Made by a program: the position numbers and the translations under genes | Origin: an uncultured Pelagibacteraceae bacterium | GTDB lineage: Bacteria > Pseudomonadota > Alphaproteobacteria > Pelagibacterales > Pelagibacteraceae | DNA: 64,000 bases | NCBI GenBank assembly: GCA_902538915.1 | Contig: CACBGZ010000002.1 | Coordinates: 27,329-91,328 of the forward strand | Reading direction: 5' to 3' | Part shown: positions 54,526 to 64,000 of the stretch, piece after piece | How positions within the stretch are numbered: position 1 is the stretch's first letter | How the letters are laid out: each line of letters begins with the position of its first letter | Notes under the pieces: model-generated | What the model was told of the DNA's origin: nothing | What the model saw: the letters and a program-made list of their open reading frames with translations, nothing else | The model's database searches: none

Positions 54526-55526
54526 TATTTGTTTAAATCAATTAAAACTCTTCCGGTGATCTCACCTTTAAGTATTTTAGGATAAGTTTCAATCAATTCC
54601 TCTAAACTTATTGTTTGAATAGACTTTTCTAGTAAATCAAAATCAATTAAATTAGCTGCTTCTCCCCAAATAAATTCTCTTCTTTTAATACTGCAGTTTG
54701 CAGAGTCCATGCCCCAAAGTTTTATACCTCTTAACATAAACGGAATAACATTGGTGTTAAGTTCATTTGTACTTGCATTACCACAAACTGCTATAATACC
54801 TGTTGGATTTGTTTGCACTATTGCGTTAGCTAAAATTTTTCCACCAACAGTATCAACGACCCCATCCCATAAGCCTTTATCAATTAATTTTGGATCTTTA
54901 TCAAATTCAGCGCGATTTATAACGTTTTTTGCACCAAGTGATTTCAAATACTCTGTTTTTGAATCTTTTCCAGAAACAGCTGTAACCTCATAACCCATTT
55001 TATTTAAAATCATCACAGCAACACTTCCTACACCGCCTGTTGCTCCTGTGACTAAAACATTTTTTACTTTTTCACCAAGTAACAACTCTTCTCTTGCTTT
55101 TATAGCGAATGCTGCCATTAAAGATGTGAAACCTGCAGTACCTAAAGTCATAGCTTGTTTGCTTGTTAAGTTTTTTGGTTTTTTTACTAAGAAATCTCCA
55201 TTGACTTTCGCAATTTGTGAGTATCCACCATAAAATATTTCTCCAACCCTAAATCCTGTCAAAATTATCTCATCACCTTCCTTAAATTTTGAATTTTGAC
55301 TTTCAATTACAGTTCCTGAGAAATCGATACCAGGGATGTGGGGAAACTCTTTTACTAACCGCCCACCATTTTTTAAAATCATGCCATCTTTAAAATTTAA
55401 GTCTGAAAAATCTACTTTGACTGTAACATCCCCATGTTTTAAGAAGCTTTTATCGATAGATTTTACTTCTCTTATAAATTCTTCACCTTTTTGATCTAAA
55501 ACTAATGCTTTAAATTGATTAGACAC
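54525..55526 (-). CDS. acuI: Acryloyl-CoA reductase / YhdH-family MDR oxidoreductase
   Basis: A 333-residue zinc-free medium-chain dehydrogenase. 'DLNFKDGMILKNGGRLVKEFPHIPGIDFSGTV' and 'LGTAGFTSLMAAFAI' plus the NADPH motif 'VTGATGGVGSVAVMIL' match AcuI/YhdH. AcuI reduces acryloyl-CoA from DMSP breakdown to propionyl-CoA, which the prpDBC genes of this window could use. The symbol is the likely one, since YhdH relatives with other substrates exist. Confidence 0.82.
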   Translation of the reverse strand: MSNQFKALVLDQKGEEFIREVKSIDKSFLKHGDVTVKVDFSDLNFKDGMILKNGGRLVKEFPHIPGIDFSGTVIESQNSKFKEGDEIILTGFRVGEIFYGGYSQIAKVNGDFLVKKPKNLTSKQAMTLGTAGFTSLMAAFAIKAREELLLGEKVKNVLVTGATGGVGSVAVMILNKMGYEVTAVSGKDSKTEYLKSLGAKNVINRAEFDKDPKLIDKGLWDGVVDTVGGKILANAIVQTNPTGIIAVCGNASTNELNTNVIPFMLRGIKLWGMDSANCSIKRREFIWGEAANLIDFDLLEKSIQTISLEELIETYPKILKGEITGRVLIDLNK

Positions 55527-55527
55527 T

Positions 55528-56142
55528 TTATTCTTTTGAAATACTTATAAATCTTAGATATCTATTTTGATAACTTAGATCATCTTTAAATTGACCTAAA
55601 TAATAATTTGTAACAGTTGTAGCTTGCTCTTTTTTAATGCCTCTCATGGTCATACATTGATGAGTTGAATCTATTGTAACAGCTACTCCTTTGGCATCTA
55701 AAGACTGCATAAGGGTATTCGCAATTTGCATAGTAAGTCTCTCTTGTGTTTGAAGTCTTTTAGAGAATACTTCAACAACTCTAGCTAATTTACTTAAGCC
55801 AACCACTCTGTCTTTAGGAATGTATGCAACATGTGCTTTTCCTATGATAGGTGCCATATGGTGTTCACAATGACTTTGTACGGAAATATTTTTTTGGATA
55901 ACCATATCATCATAACCATCAACATCTCCAAATGTTTTATCTAAAATTTGATTAGGATCCTCATTGTATCCTTTAAAATACTCCTTAAAGGCTTTAACTA
56001 CTCTTTTTGGAGTTTCCAATAAGCCCTCTCTGTTTGGATCTTCACCCATCCAAGCTAAGATTGTTTTAAAAGCCTCCTCAGCTTCTTTATCTGAGATTTT
56101 ATTTATCTGTTTATTGATATCTGTATCTTTAACAAGTTTCAT
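55528..56142 (-). CDS. folE: GTP cyclohydrolase I
   Basis: A 204-residue enzyme that opens GTP for folate synthesis. Zinc and catalytic residues are in 'VQSHCEHHMAPIIGKAHVAYIP' and 'THQCMTMRGI', with 'KLARVVEVFSKRLQTQERLT' between. Its stop is one base from the acuI start, so the two are cotranscribed. Divergent from hisI. Confidence 0.96.
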   Translation of the reverse strand: MKLVKDTDINKQINKISDKEAEEAFKTILAWMGEDPNREGLLETPKRVVKAFKEYFKGYNEDPNQILDKTFGDVDGYDDMVIQKNISVQSHCEHHMAPIIGKAHVAYIPKDRVVGLSKLARVVEVFSKRLQTQERLTMQIANTLMQSLDAKGVAVTIDSTHQCMTMRGIKKEQATTVTNYYLGQFKDDLSYQNRYLRFISISKE

Positions 56143-56218
56143 GCAGAGTTTTATACCTATATTTTGTTAATTTTAAAATATTTAAAATACAGCTATATGT
56201 GCTACATAATAACTGTAT

Positions 56219-56686
56219 ATGTTCAAAAAAAGAGAAAATGTAGTCGAAATCGAAGAAGGCAATCTTCTATCTCCAAAATTTGATAATGACGGACTTATTC
56301 CAGTTATCACAATGTGTGCAAAAACAAAAGAGATTTTAATGCACGGCTATATGAATGTTGAGGCGCTAAAAAAAACAATTGAAACAAAAGAGGCTCATTA
56401 TTTTAGTCGGTCAAGAAATTCTATCTGGCACAAAGGAAAAACAAGCGGTTTTACTCAAAAAGTAAATGAAATAAGAATTGACGATGATCAAGATTCTATA
56501 TGGTTAACTGTAGATATTGGTGATGGTGCAAGTTGTCATGTCGGTTATAGATCATGTTTTTATAGATCAATTCCCTTAGGACCTATCGATAATGGACGTA
56601 AAGTTGAAATGAAATTTTTAGAAAAAGAAAAAAAGTTTGATCCAGAAAAAGTTTATAAAGGTCAACCAAATCCCACTAAGATATAA
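56219..56686 (+). CDS. hisI: Phosphoribosyl-AMP cyclohydrolase
   Basis: A 155-residue histidine-synthesis enzyme. 'LMHGYMNVEALKKTIETKEAHYFSRSRNSIWHKGKTSG' and the zinc-binding Cys segment 'GDGASCHVGYRSCFYRSI' are diagnostic. No HisE domain is fused. It is a stand-alone copy away from other his genes. The 2OG-oxygenase gene follows 5 bases later. Confidence 0.95.
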   Translation: MFKKRENVVEIEEGNLLSPKFDNDGLIPVITMCAKTKEILMHGYMNVEALKKTIETKEAHYFSRSRNSIWHKGKTSGFTQKVNEIRIDDDQDSIWLTVDIGDGASCHVGYRSCFYRSIPLGPIDNGRKVEMKFLEKEKKFDPEKVYKGQPNPTKI

Positions 56687-56691
56687 GACTT

Positions 56692-57300
56692 ATGAAAGTG
56701 TTAAGCCCTTTTGGCCCTAAGATTGCTATAGTCAAAATTCCAAAAAAAATTATAAATAATATCAATTTTGAAGTAGATAAAATTATAGGTGATAAAAAGA
56801 GATTAAAAAAAAGTGATTACTCAAATAAATTGGTTGGTCAAGTGATGCAAGAAATAAAATTAGATAATAAATTTATCAAAAAGAATCTTTTAAAATTTGT
56901 TAAAGATAATATCAAGAAATATATAAAACAAAGTTCAAAAAGAAATGTTAAAAGGATAAATCTTAAAAGTCTTTGGGTAGTGAGACAGTTTAAAAATGAG
57001 TATAATCCAATTCATTTTCATAGTGGTAATATTTCAGGTGTTGGTTATTTAAAAATACCCAAAAATATTACTAAAAGTAAAAAAAGACTTAAAACAAATG
57101 GAACTATAGATTTTATCCATGGCTCAAAATCATTTTTAAATGATAGTTTATTTAATCATAATCCGAAAGTTGGTGATATGATTTTATTTCCAAACAATTT
57201 AATGCATACCGCTTACCCTTTTAAAAGAGAGGGAGAGCGAAGATCTTTTTCTTTTAATGTAGATATTGATAAAAAAACATTAGATATTTTTAATGGATAA
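56692..57300 (+). CDS. Putative 2OG-Fe(II) oxygenase
   Basis: A 202-residue double-stranded beta-helix type protein. 'YNPIHFHSGNISGVGYLKIPK' and 'GDMILFPNNLMHTAYPFKREGERRSFSFNV' give the HxH...H and Arg of the TIGR02466/2OG-FeII_Oxy_5 group. Possible prolyl or peptide hydroxylase; the substrate is unknown. It overlaps the DUF2237 gene by 8 bases. Confidence 0.75.
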   Translation: MKVLSPFGPKIAIVKIPKKIINNINFEVDKIIGDKKRLKKSDYSNKLVGQVMQEIKLDNKFIKKNLLKFVKDNIKKYIKQSSKRNVKRINLKSLWVVRQFKNEYNPIHFHSGNISGVGYLKIPKNITKSKKRLKTNGTIDFIHGSKSFLNDSLFNHNPKVGDMILFPNNLMHTAYPFKREGERRSFSFNVDIDKKTLDIFNG

Positions 57301-57667
57301 AATTCAAAAAAACGTTTTAGGTGAGGATTTAGAGCTTTGTTCTAATAACCCTTTAACTGGTTGGTATAGAGATGGGTGTTGCAATACCGATGAAAATGAT
57401 CATGGTTTGCATACTGTTTGTGCAAAAGTAACTACAGAATTTTTAGAATGGTGTAAAAATGCTGGTAATGATTTAATTACACCTCACCCTGAATTTGGAT
57501 TTCCAGGACTTAAAGATGGTGATGGTTGGTGTGTTTGTGCAACTTGGTATGCAAGAGCTGTAGAAGCTGGAAAAGGTTGTCCTATTTATCTAAAGAGTAC
57601 TCATGAAAATACTTTAAAATTACTTCCAATTGAAACATTAAAAAAATTTGCAATAGATTTGTCTTAA
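57293..57667 (+). CDS. DUF2237 family protein
   Basis: A 124-residue protein, LGEDLELCSNNPLTGWYRDG, 'CCNTDENDHGLHTVCAKVTTEFL', 'GNDLITPHPEFGFPGLKDGDGWCVCATWY', a textbook DUF2237 sequence (Cys-rich, conserved across proteobacteria, function unknown). Its stop directly abuts the stop of the convergent ETF-QO gene, leaving no room for a terminator. Confidence 0.9.
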   Translation: MDKIQKNVLGEDLELCSNNPLTGWYRDGCCNTDENDHGLHTVCAKVTTEFLEWCKNAGNDLITPHPEFGFPGLKDGDGWCVCATWYARAVEAGKGCPIYLKSTHENTLKLLPIETLKKFAIDLS

Positions 57668-59287
57668 TTACATGTTCCCATACCTTGGTCCACCTCCACC
57701 TTCAGGTGTAACCCAAGTAATATTTTGTGATGGTTCTTTGATATCGCAAGTTTTACAGTGAATACAATTTTGAGAATTAATTACAAATTTATTAATATTA
57801 TTTTCTGTTTGAACCTCATAAACACCTGCTGGACAATATCTTTGGGCAGGCTCATCATATTTTTCTAAAGTATAGTTAATGGGTAAATTTGGATCCTTCA
57901 ACTTCAAGTGAACTGGTTGATTATCTGCATGATTAGTGCCTGTTAGATAAACAGAGCTTGTTTTATCAAAAGTAAGAATATTATCTGGTTTAGGATAATC
58001 AATTTTGGGCATCTCTTTAGCTGATTTTAATGTCTGATGATCGGCATGTTTATGTCTTAATGTGAATGGAAGTTTGCCTCTAAACAGAATTTGGTCAATT
58101 CCTGTAAAAATAATCCCAAATATTAAACCCCAGCTAAAACTAGGTTTTACATTTCTAGCTTTATATAACTCATCATATAGCCAACTTTGTTTGAGCTTTT
58201 CCTCAAAATTAGACAAATCCTTGTCATTTTTGATGTGTTCATTAATTGCTTCAGCAGCTATTATTCCACTTTTCATAGCAGTATGAGAACCTTTTATTTT
58301 TGGCATATTTAATGTTCCAGCATCACATCCAATGAGTAATGCACCGGGCATAAACATTTTTGGTAAACTTTGGAAACCACCTTCAATCAATGCTCTTGCA
58401 CCATAAGAAATTCTTTTTCCTCCCTCTATCATTTTTTTTATGGCTGGATGAGTTTTAAATCTCTGAAATTCATCGAATGGCGATAAATGCGGATTTTTAT
58501 AATCTAATCCAATTACATATCCTAAAAAAATTTGTTTGTTTTCAGCATGATAGATAAAACTTCCACCATAAGTGTTGTTATCCAATGGCCAGCCAGCACT
58601 ATGTATAACTAGCCCTTCCTGATGATTTTTATCTTCTATTTCCCAAATTTCTTTAAAACCAATTCCATACTGTTGAGGATCTTTTCCTTTATCAAGTTCA
58701 AACTTTTTAATTAATTGTTTTCCTAAATGTCCCCTACATCCTTCAGCAAATACAGTAACCTTTCCTAACAATTCTATCCCAGGTTCAAAACTATCTTTTT
58801 TATTTCCATCTTTGTCTACTCCCATATCTTGAGTAGCCACACCTTTAACTGAACCGTCTTCATTATATAAAATTTCACTAGCGGGAAAACCTGGAAAAAT
58901 TTCGACACCTAAACTTTCCGCTTGTTCTGCTAACCACCTACACAAATTAGCAAGACTAATTATATAATTTTTATGGTTTTGTTGAACAGACGGTAATAAC
59001 CAAGTTGGCCAACTTAATGATTTTGTTTTACTTAAAAATAAAAATTTTTCTTTTGTAACTTTGGTTTTGATTGGTGCATTTAATTCTTTCCAGTTTGGAA
59101 ATAATTCATCGAGAGCTCTAGTTTCAAAAACATTTCCACTTAATATATGAGCACCAATTTCCGAAGCCTTTTCTAAAATACAAATGTTTAATTCTGAGTT
59201 TAATTGTTTTAATTTAATTGCAGTTGTTAATCCAGATGGACCACCACCTACAATAACAACATCATATTCCATTTTCTCTCTGGACAT
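57668..59287 (-). CDS. Electron-transfer flavoprotein:ubiquinone oxidoreductase
   Basis: A 539-residue ETF-QO. 'YDVVIVGGGPSGLTTAIKL' is the FAD fold, 'GCDAGTLNMPKIKGSHTAMKSGI' the quinone/FAD core, and the C-terminal 4Fe-4S Cys are in 'YCPAGVYEV' and 'NCIHCKTCDIKEPSQNITWVTPEGGGGP'. It passes electrons from EtfAB to ubiquinone at the inner membrane. EtfA and EtfB are encoded just upstream, with a 23-base gap. Confidence 0.95.
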   Translation of the reverse strand: MSREKMEYDVVIVGGGPSGLTTAIKLKQLNSELNICILEKASEIGAHILSGNVFETRALDELFPNWKELNAPIKTKVTKEKFLFLSKTKSLSWPTWLLPSVQQNHKNYIISLANLCRWLAEQAESLGVEIFPGFPASEILYNEDGSVKGVATQDMGVDKDGNKKDSFEPGIELLGKVTVFAEGCRGHLGKQLIKKFELDKGKDPQQYGIGFKEIWEIEDKNHQEGLVIHSAGWPLDNNTYGGSFIYHAENKQIFLGYVIGLDYKNPHLSPFDEFQRFKTHPAIKKMIEGGKRISYGARALIEGGFQSLPKMFMPGALLIGCDAGTLNMPKIKGSHTAMKSGIIAAEAINEHIKNDKDLSNFEEKLKQSWLYDELYKARNVKPSFSWGLIFGIIFTGIDQILFRGKLPFTLRHKHADHQTLKSAKEMPKIDYPKPDNILTFDKTSSVYLTGTNHADNQPVHLKLKDPNLPINYTLEKYDEPAQRYCPAGVYEVQTENNINKFVINSQNCIHCKTCDIKEPSQNITWVTPEGGGGPRYGNM

Positions 59288-59310
59288 AGAGTAATTTTTT
59301 ACAGATTATA

Positions 59311-60264
59311 TTATTTTTGTATAGTGTTTAATTTGTTCAATTCTTCCAAAAATTTTGGTAGTGCATCAAATAAATCTGCCTCTAAACCATAATCTGCAAC
59401 ACTAAAAATTGGAGCCTCGCCGTCCTTATTTATAGCAACAATTACTTTGCTCTCTTTCATTCCAGCTAAATGCTGAATAGCACCAGAAATTCCTACAGCA
59501 ATATATAGGTCTGGCACAACGACTTTGCCAGTTTGTCCAACTTGATGATCATTTGTTATATAACCTGCATCAACCGCAGCTCTCGAAGCACCGATAGCAG
59601 CATTAAGTTTATCTGCAACAGCAGTAATTAATTTGAAATTTTCACCACTTTGCATACCTCTGCCACCAGAAACAACTACTCTAGCCGTTCCCAATTCTGG
59701 TCTATCTGATTTGATTTCCTCTTTTTTTATAAATTTAGTAATTTCTGTTGCTTCAGCAGCATCACCATTTTGTATTTCAGCTGACCCACCAGATGTTGGA
59801 GCAGGGTCAAAAGATGTGGGTCTGATTGTTACACACTTTATTTTATCATTGCTTTTTACTGTTGCAAATGCATTACCCGCATAAATTGGTCTTTGAAATG
59901 TATCTTCAGATATTACTTTCGTAATATCACTAACCTGAGAAACATCTAATAGCGCTGCAACTCTTGGCATTAAGTTCTTTCCAAAAGTATTCGCTGAACA
60001 TACTATGTGAGAATAATTTCCAGAAAGTTTTATAATAACGGATGTGTAATTTTCTGCTAAATAATTTTCATAAATTGGATTATTCACATTTATAACCTTT
60101 TTAACATTAGGAACCTGAGAAATTGATTTAGCTACTTCTTCAGAATTTGATCCAATTACTAAAACATGAACATCTTCATTAATTTGTGATGCAGCAGAAA
60201 TTGCATTTAAAGTAAAAGGTTTAACTTCTTTATTGTTATGTTCTGCTATTAATAAAACTGACAT
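59311..60264 (-). CDS. etfA: Electron-transfer flavoprotein alpha subunit
   Basis: A 317-residue protein. 'VVSGGRGMQSGENFKLI' and 'AAVDAGYITNDHQVGQTGKVVVPDLYIAVGISGAIQHLAGM' are the FAD-binding signature of EtfA. The start overlaps the etfB stop by one base. With EtfB it carries electrons from flavin dehydrogenases to ETF-QO. Confidence 0.96.
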   Translation of the reverse strand: MSVLLIAEHNNKEVKPFTLNAISAASQINEDVHVLVIGSNSEEVAKSISQVPNVKKVINVNNPIYENYLAENYTSVIIKLSGNYSHIVCSANTFGKNLMPRVAALLDVSQVSDITKVISEDTFQRPIYAGNAFATVKSNDKIKCVTIRPTSFDPAPTSGGSAEIQNGDAAEATEITKFIKKEEIKSDRPELGTARVVVSGGRGMQSGENFKLITAVADKLNAAIGASRAAVDAGYITNDHQVGQTGKVVVPDLYIAVGISGAIQHLAGMKESKVIVAINKDGEAPIFSVADYGLEADLFDALPKFLEELNKLNTIQK

Positions 60265-61013
60265 TATATTACTTTAGCTTCATTTTTTAATTTTTGAACT
60301 AATTCTTCAACACTTGCGACTTTAATCCCAGCCTTTCTTTTTGGGGGCTCTTCTACTTTAATTTGTTCTATTCTTGATTTTACATCGACTCCAAGATCAC
60401 CAGCACTTATTTGTTCTATAGGTTTCTTCTTAGCCTTCATTATATTAGGTAAAGAGGCATATCTTGGTTCATTTAATCTTAAGTCACAAGTAACTATAGC
60501 AGGTACGTTCACCTCAATAGTCTCCAGTCCTTCATCGACCTCCCTAGTGACCTCTAAAGATTTTTCTTTTACTTCTATTTTTGATGCAAATGTTGCTTGT
60601 GGCCAATTTAATAGCGCAGCTAACATTTGACCGGTTTGATTACAATCATCATCAATAGCTTGTTTACCCATAAAAACTAGATCTGGCTTTTCTTTTTCAA
60701 CAATCTTTTTTAAAATTTTGGAAACCGCCAAAGGTTCTATTACCCCATCAACTTTTACTAAAATACCTCTATCAGCTCCAACAGCTAATGCTTTTCTTAC
60801 AGTCTCTTGTGCCTTTTCTTCTCCCACCGAAACTGCCACAACCTCTTTAGCTTTGCCTGCTTCTTTAATTTTTACTGCTTCCTCTATTGCATTATCATCT
60901 GGAGGATTTGTAGACATCTTAACATTGTCGGTAACTACCCCAGAGTTATCTTCTTTGACTCTTATTTGAACGTTATAATCAATAACTCTTTTGACTGCGA
61001 CTAGGATTTTCAT
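60264..61013 (-). CDS. etfB: Electron-transfer flavoprotein beta subunit
   Basis: A 249-residue protein with '[19 protein letters not shown]', '[19 protein letters not shown]' and '[25 protein letters not shown]', the AMP-binding EtfB pattern. It overlaps the preceding dehydrogenase gene by one base, so the dehydrogenase and its electron acceptor are coupled. Confidence 0.96.
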   Translation of the reverse strand: MKILVAVKRVIDYNVQIRVKEDNSGVVTDNVKMSTNPPDDNAIEEAVKIKEAGKAKEVVAVSVGEEKAQETVRKALAVGADRGILVKVDGVIEPLAVSKILKKIVEKEKPDLVFMGKQAIDDDCNQTGQMLAALLNWPQATFASKIEVKEKSLEVTREVDEGLETIEVNVPAIVTCDLRLNEPRYASLPNIMKAKKKPIEQISAGDLGVDVKSRIEQIKVEEPPKRKAGIKVASVEELVQKLKNEAKVI

Positions 61014-63445
61014 TAAGCTCTCAATAATTTATTTTCATTATCATAAGGGCTTTCTTCCAAAATTGTTGCCTCGTACATTTTTCCCAGTATATCAACTTTT
61101 AATTTTTCACCAACATTAGCTAAATCAGGTTTGACCATTGCTAGTGCGATTGATTTATCTAATCTAAAACCATACTCACCACCTGTAGCTCTTCCAACTA
61201 CTTTATTATCTTTATAAATTGGATTGTTTCCTAAAACATCCGAGTCTGTTGTATTATGAACTTCAAGAGTTACTAACTTATTATCAAAACCTTTTTCTCT
61301 CCATTTATTAAGCGCTTCTAAACCAATAAAGTTGCCTTTATTAGGGTGAACAAATTTATCTAAACCTGACTCATATGGAGAATATTCTATTGACAATTCT
61401 GTACCTACAAGTTTGTAAGATTTCTCAATTCTTAAACTATTCATCGCTCGTATACCAAAAGGTTTCAGTCCTAAGTCTTTACCAGCTTCAATCAACTTAT
61501 CAAAAATATGATTTTGATATTCAATTGGATGATGGAGTTCCCATCCTAACTCTCCGACAAAATTTACTCGCATTGCATTTACTGGTGCATATCCTACATT
61601 GACATTTTTAGCGGTAAGCCATTTAAAGTTTTCATTTGAAAAATCATCAGTTGAAACTTTCTGCATCAGTTCTCTTGCTTTTGGTCCCGCAACTACAAGA
61701 ACTCCAGTGCTATTTGTAAGATCCTCAAATATAACTGATCCATCCGTTGGCATCCATTTTTGGATCCAATCGTGATCTAATCTTAAATTTGCACCTGCTG
61801 ATACAAGATAGTAACTATTTTCTGCCTCTTTCATAATTGTAAATTCTGAATGCACACCGCCTTTTGTGTTAAGGGCATGGCATAAATTTATTCTACCGAT
61901 CTTTTTAGGTAGTTTATTTGCAACTAAATAATCTAAAAATTCCTCTGCTTTTGGACCTCTAATTCTACATTTTGCAAATGCAGTCATATCTAAAAGCCCT
62001 ACATTTTTTTTCACGTTTTCACATTCTCTTTTAATTGCATCAAACCATTTAGACCTTCTAAACGACCAATCATCTTTTTGTTCCATGCCATCAGTTGCAA
62101 AAAAATTTGGTCTTTCCCAACCAAATTTTTGACCAAAAACTGCTCCAAGTTCTTTCATTCTTTCGTAACAAGGTGATGTTCTAAGTGGTCTTGCAGCTGG
62201 TCTTTCTTCATCAGGGTAATGAACAATAAAAACGTGGCTGTATGCCTCCTCATTTTTTGCTTTCAAATAAGACTTAGTCGCGTAATTACCGTAACGTCTT
62301 GGCTCAACCCCAAGCATGTCAATTGTTGGTTCACCATCAATGATCCACTCTGCCAATTGCCAGCCTGCTCCACCCGCAGCAGTAATTCCAAAACTATGAC
62401 CTTCGTTAATCCAAAAGTTTTTTAATCCCCAGGCAGGACCAACTATCGGGTTTCCATCCGGAGTATAACAAATTGCCCCGTTGTAAACTTTTTTAACACC
62501 AACTTCACCAAATGCAGGCACACGATGTATTGCGCCTTCAATATGTGGGGCAAGTCTATCTAAATCTTCTTGAAATAATTCATACTCTGAATTTTTTGAT
62601 GGACCTTCAACATAACAGGCAGGAGCACCATCTTCATATGGGCCTAGAATTAATCCACCAGCTTCTTCTCTCATATACCATCTACTATCACTATCTCTTA
62701 AAACTCCCATCTCCGGTAGTCCCTCTTTTTTTCTTTTTTGAATTTCAGGATGAGGTTCAGTAACAATGTACTGATGCTCCACAGGTATAACTGGAATATC
62801 TAGTCCTACCATTTCTCCAGTTTGTCTGGCAAAATTACCTGAACAAGAAATCACATGCTCACATTCAATCGATCCTTTATCAGTTTCAACAATCCATCCA
62901 TCTTTTGTTTGTCTCATTGATAAGACAGTAGTATTACGATAAATTTCAGCTCCTCTATTTCTTGCCCCCGTTGCAAGAGCTTGTGTTAAATCTGCTGGTT
63001 GAATATATCCATCTTCTGGATGTTGAATGGCTCCAATTAAATCATCGGTATGGCACAAAGGCCAAATCTTTTTTACTTGTTGAGGTGTTAAAAATTTTAC
63101 ATCAACCCCTATAGTTTTTGCTACTCCTGCATACTGATGATATTCATCCATCCTGTCTTTCGTACTTGCAAGACGTATATTTGAAACAACGCTAAACCCA
63201 ACATTTTTACCTGTTTCCTCTTCTAGTGTTTTATAAAGATTAACAGCATATTTATGAAGCTGACCAACTGAATAACTCATATTAAATAGAGGCAATAGTC
63301 CAGCAGCATGCCAAGTTGAACCTGAAGTTAATTCTTTACGCTCAACTAAAACGACATCTGACCATCCTTTTTTTGCCAAATGGTATAGAGCACTAACACC
63401 AACAACTCCTCCACCAACTACAACTACTTTTGTTTTAGTTTTCAT
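61013..63445 (-). CDS. Dimethylglycine/sarcosine dehydrogenase-like FAD and GcvT protein
   Basis: An 810-residue protein. The FAD fold '[21 protein letters not shown]' is followed by '[16 protein letters not shown]', where the His is the covalent FAD link of DMGDH and sarcosine dehydrogenase. The second half (from about 430) is a GcvT/aminomethyltransferase domain for tetrahydrofolate ('[23 protein letters not shown]'). It should demethylate dimethylglycine or sarcosine and pass electrons to the EtfAB encoded just downstream. In SAR11 this would serve glycine betaine use; the exact amine is not certain. Confidence 0.88.
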   Translation of the reverse strand: MKTKTKVVVVGGGVVGVSALYHLAKKGWSDVVLVERKELTSGSTWHAAGLLPLFNMSYSVGQLHKYAVNLYKTLEEETGKNVGFSVVSNIRLASTKDRMDEYHQYAGVAKTIGVDVKFLTPQQVKKIWPLCHTDDLIGAIQHPEDGYIQPADLTQALATGARNRGAEIYRNTTVLSMRQTKDGWIVETDKGSIECEHVISCSGNFARQTGEMVGLDIPVIPVEHQYIVTEPHPEIQKRKKEGLPEMGVLRDSDSRWYMREEAGGLILGPYEDGAPACYVEGPSKNSEYELFQEDLDRLAPHIEGAIHRVPAFGEVGVKKVYNGAICYTPDGNPIVGPAWGLKNFWINEGHSFGITAAGGAGWQLAEWIIDGEPTIDMLGVEPRRYGNYATKSYLKAKNEEAYSHVFIVHYPDEERPAARPLRTSPCYERMKELGAVFGQKFGWERPNFFATDGMEQKDDWSFRRSKWFDAIKRECENVKKNVGLLDMTAFAKCRIRGPKAEEFLDYLVANKLPKKIGRINLCHALNTKGGVHSEFTIMKEAENSYYLVSAGANLRLDHDWIQKWMPTDGSVIFEDLTNSTGVLVVAGPKARELMQKVSTDDFSNENFKWLTAKNVNVGYAPVNAMRVNFVGELGWELHHPIEYQNHIFDKLIEAGKDLGLKPFGIRAMNSLRIEKSYKLVGTELSIEYSPYESGLDKFVHPNKGNFIGLEALNKWREKGFDNKLVTLEVHNTTDSDVLGNNPIYKDNKVVGRATGGEYGFRLDKSIALAMVKPDLANVGEKLKVDILGKMYEATILEESPYDNENKLLRA

Positions 63446-63500
63446 AAAATGATTCCTACTAAATTTTTATTCATTTCGAAACAAAATTGTATAAATGATC

Positions 63501-63974
63501 TCAAATTGAACTTCCTAATGGTTCTGGACTTGATACCATTGTAGTTAACCAACAGTCCTTTAATGGTCCATCCTCTATAAATTTTTCAACTTGCCAATTG
63601 AATTTATGATAAATTTTTTCCTTATCTAGTATAATTACCTCAAACTGAACCCAGTCATCCCCTTTCCTAACTTGAGTAATAGTGTGACTTATATGATTTA
63701 TCATCATTTGGTAATTATTGCTTTTTAACATTTCTTTAAATCTATCAAGGGGACCTGTTGCTTGTTTATTCATTGGATGAGCAAAGTTCCAGGTTTGCTC
63801 AATTCCACTATCATTGAAAACTTCATTATTATTTTGAAGTCCTTGAAGTTGAATCTTCACAACCTCAGAAGGTTTAATATTACTATTTGGCTCAAGCAAT
63901 TCTGCATTTGAGGTCGAAATTGTGATAAAGAAAATTACTAAAAATTTAAATATTAATTGCTGTCTTTTGAACAT
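63501..63974 (-). CDS. DUF4864-like secreted protein
   Basis: A 157-residue protein with a signal peptide (KFLVIFFITISTSNAELL). The rest, 'VVKIQLQGLQNNNEVFNDSGIEQTWNFAHPMNKQATGPLDRFKEML', resembles the DUF4864 (cystatin/NTF2-like) family. No catalytic residues are evident. It is likely periplasmic and of unknown role. The 26 bases after its start, to the window end, show nothing. Confidence 0.6.
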   Translation of the reverse strand: MFKRQQLIFKFLVIFFITISTSNAELLEPNSNIKPSEVVKIQLQGLQNNNEVFNDSGIEQTWNFAHPMNKQATGPLDRFKEMLKSNNYQMMINHISHTITQVRKGDDWVQFEVIILDKEKIYHKFNWQVEKFIEDGPLKDCWLTTMVSSPEPLGSSI

Positions 63975-64000
63975 CTTTTAAGAATTTTTTTCTTTTTTTG

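Noticed and set aside
1-64000. CRISPR array, insertion sequence, rRNA or complete tRNA
   Set aside because: No regularly spaced repeats, transposase motifs, rRNA segments or full tRNA cloverleafs were seen on reading; the short A/T runs are compositional.

Overview
The window looks like a SAR11-type (Pelagibacterales, 'Candidatus Pelagibacter'-like) alphaproteobacterial chromosome. It is very AT-rich. Genes are packed with gaps of a few bases or with 1-11 base overlaps, and oligo-A/T runs are common. Marker content fits SAR11: a TPP riboswitch in front of a sodium:solute symporter (thiV), a class II DAHP synthase, purB-purC-purS-purQ-purL, prpD-prpB-prpC, an AcuI-type reductase, and a dimethylglycine-dehydrogenase-like gene beside ETF and ETF-QO genes. 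Taxonomy is inferred from this gene content; no marker alignment was run.

Layout. 1-6.3 kb is accessory in character. It holds a truncated (window-edge) nuclease/N6-methyltransferase restriction-modification gene, the 5' half of a tRNA-Leu(UAA) that stops at the anticodon loop, small membrane proteins, a DUF6492-like glycosyltransferase and an unusual sugar phosphate cyclase. 6.5-15.3 kb is a divergent glucosylglycerate-type solute locus: a carbohydrate ABC importer on one side; its ATPase, a HAD phosphatase, a GpgS-like synthase and a GH13 phosphorylase on the other. 15.3-23.6 kb is housekeeping (cinA-like, sfsA, map, the pur run) and ends in a 50-residue truncated BolA fused tail-to-head with grxD. 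23.6-26.0 kb is a LamG/Ig-like autotransporter. 26.1-36.9 kb is core metabolism (rpsD, trmJ-like, DUF1989, citramalate synthase, cysS, nadE, DAHP synthase, glmS and a GlmU reduced to its acetyltransferase domain). 36.9-41.2 kb holds gph and the methylcitrate cycle. 41.2-44.5 kb has an ABC-2 exporter and riboswitch-controlled thiV.

44.5-50 kb has small proteins, an unexplained and strongly structured 250-base intergenic element (45.05-45.29 kb), cytochrome c' and b561, a methyltransferase, DUF4396, a persulfide dioxygenase, a thioredoxin-fold protein and AzlCD. 49.5-53.6 kb is an Fe(III) ABC operon with a Fur-like box, a small Cys-rich protein and an internal hairpin. 53.6-57.7 kb holds lysR, acuI, folE, hisI, a 2OG oxygenase and DUF2237. 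57.7-63.4 kb is an electron-transfer module: a DMGDH-like dehydrogenase passes electrons to EtfAB and then ETF-QO.

How the genes work together. The locus at 6.5-15.3 kb can plausibly import, make and phosphorolyse the same compatible solute. AcuI (acryloyl-CoA to propionyl-CoA) and PrpCDB (propionyl-CoA to pyruvate and succinate) could form one carbon route although they are 14 kb apart. The best candidates for something undescribed are the structured element at 45.05-45.29 kb, the sugar phosphate cyclase/glycosyltransferase pair, the importer permease with a DUF11-like periplasmic insert, and the small Cys protein in the iron operon.
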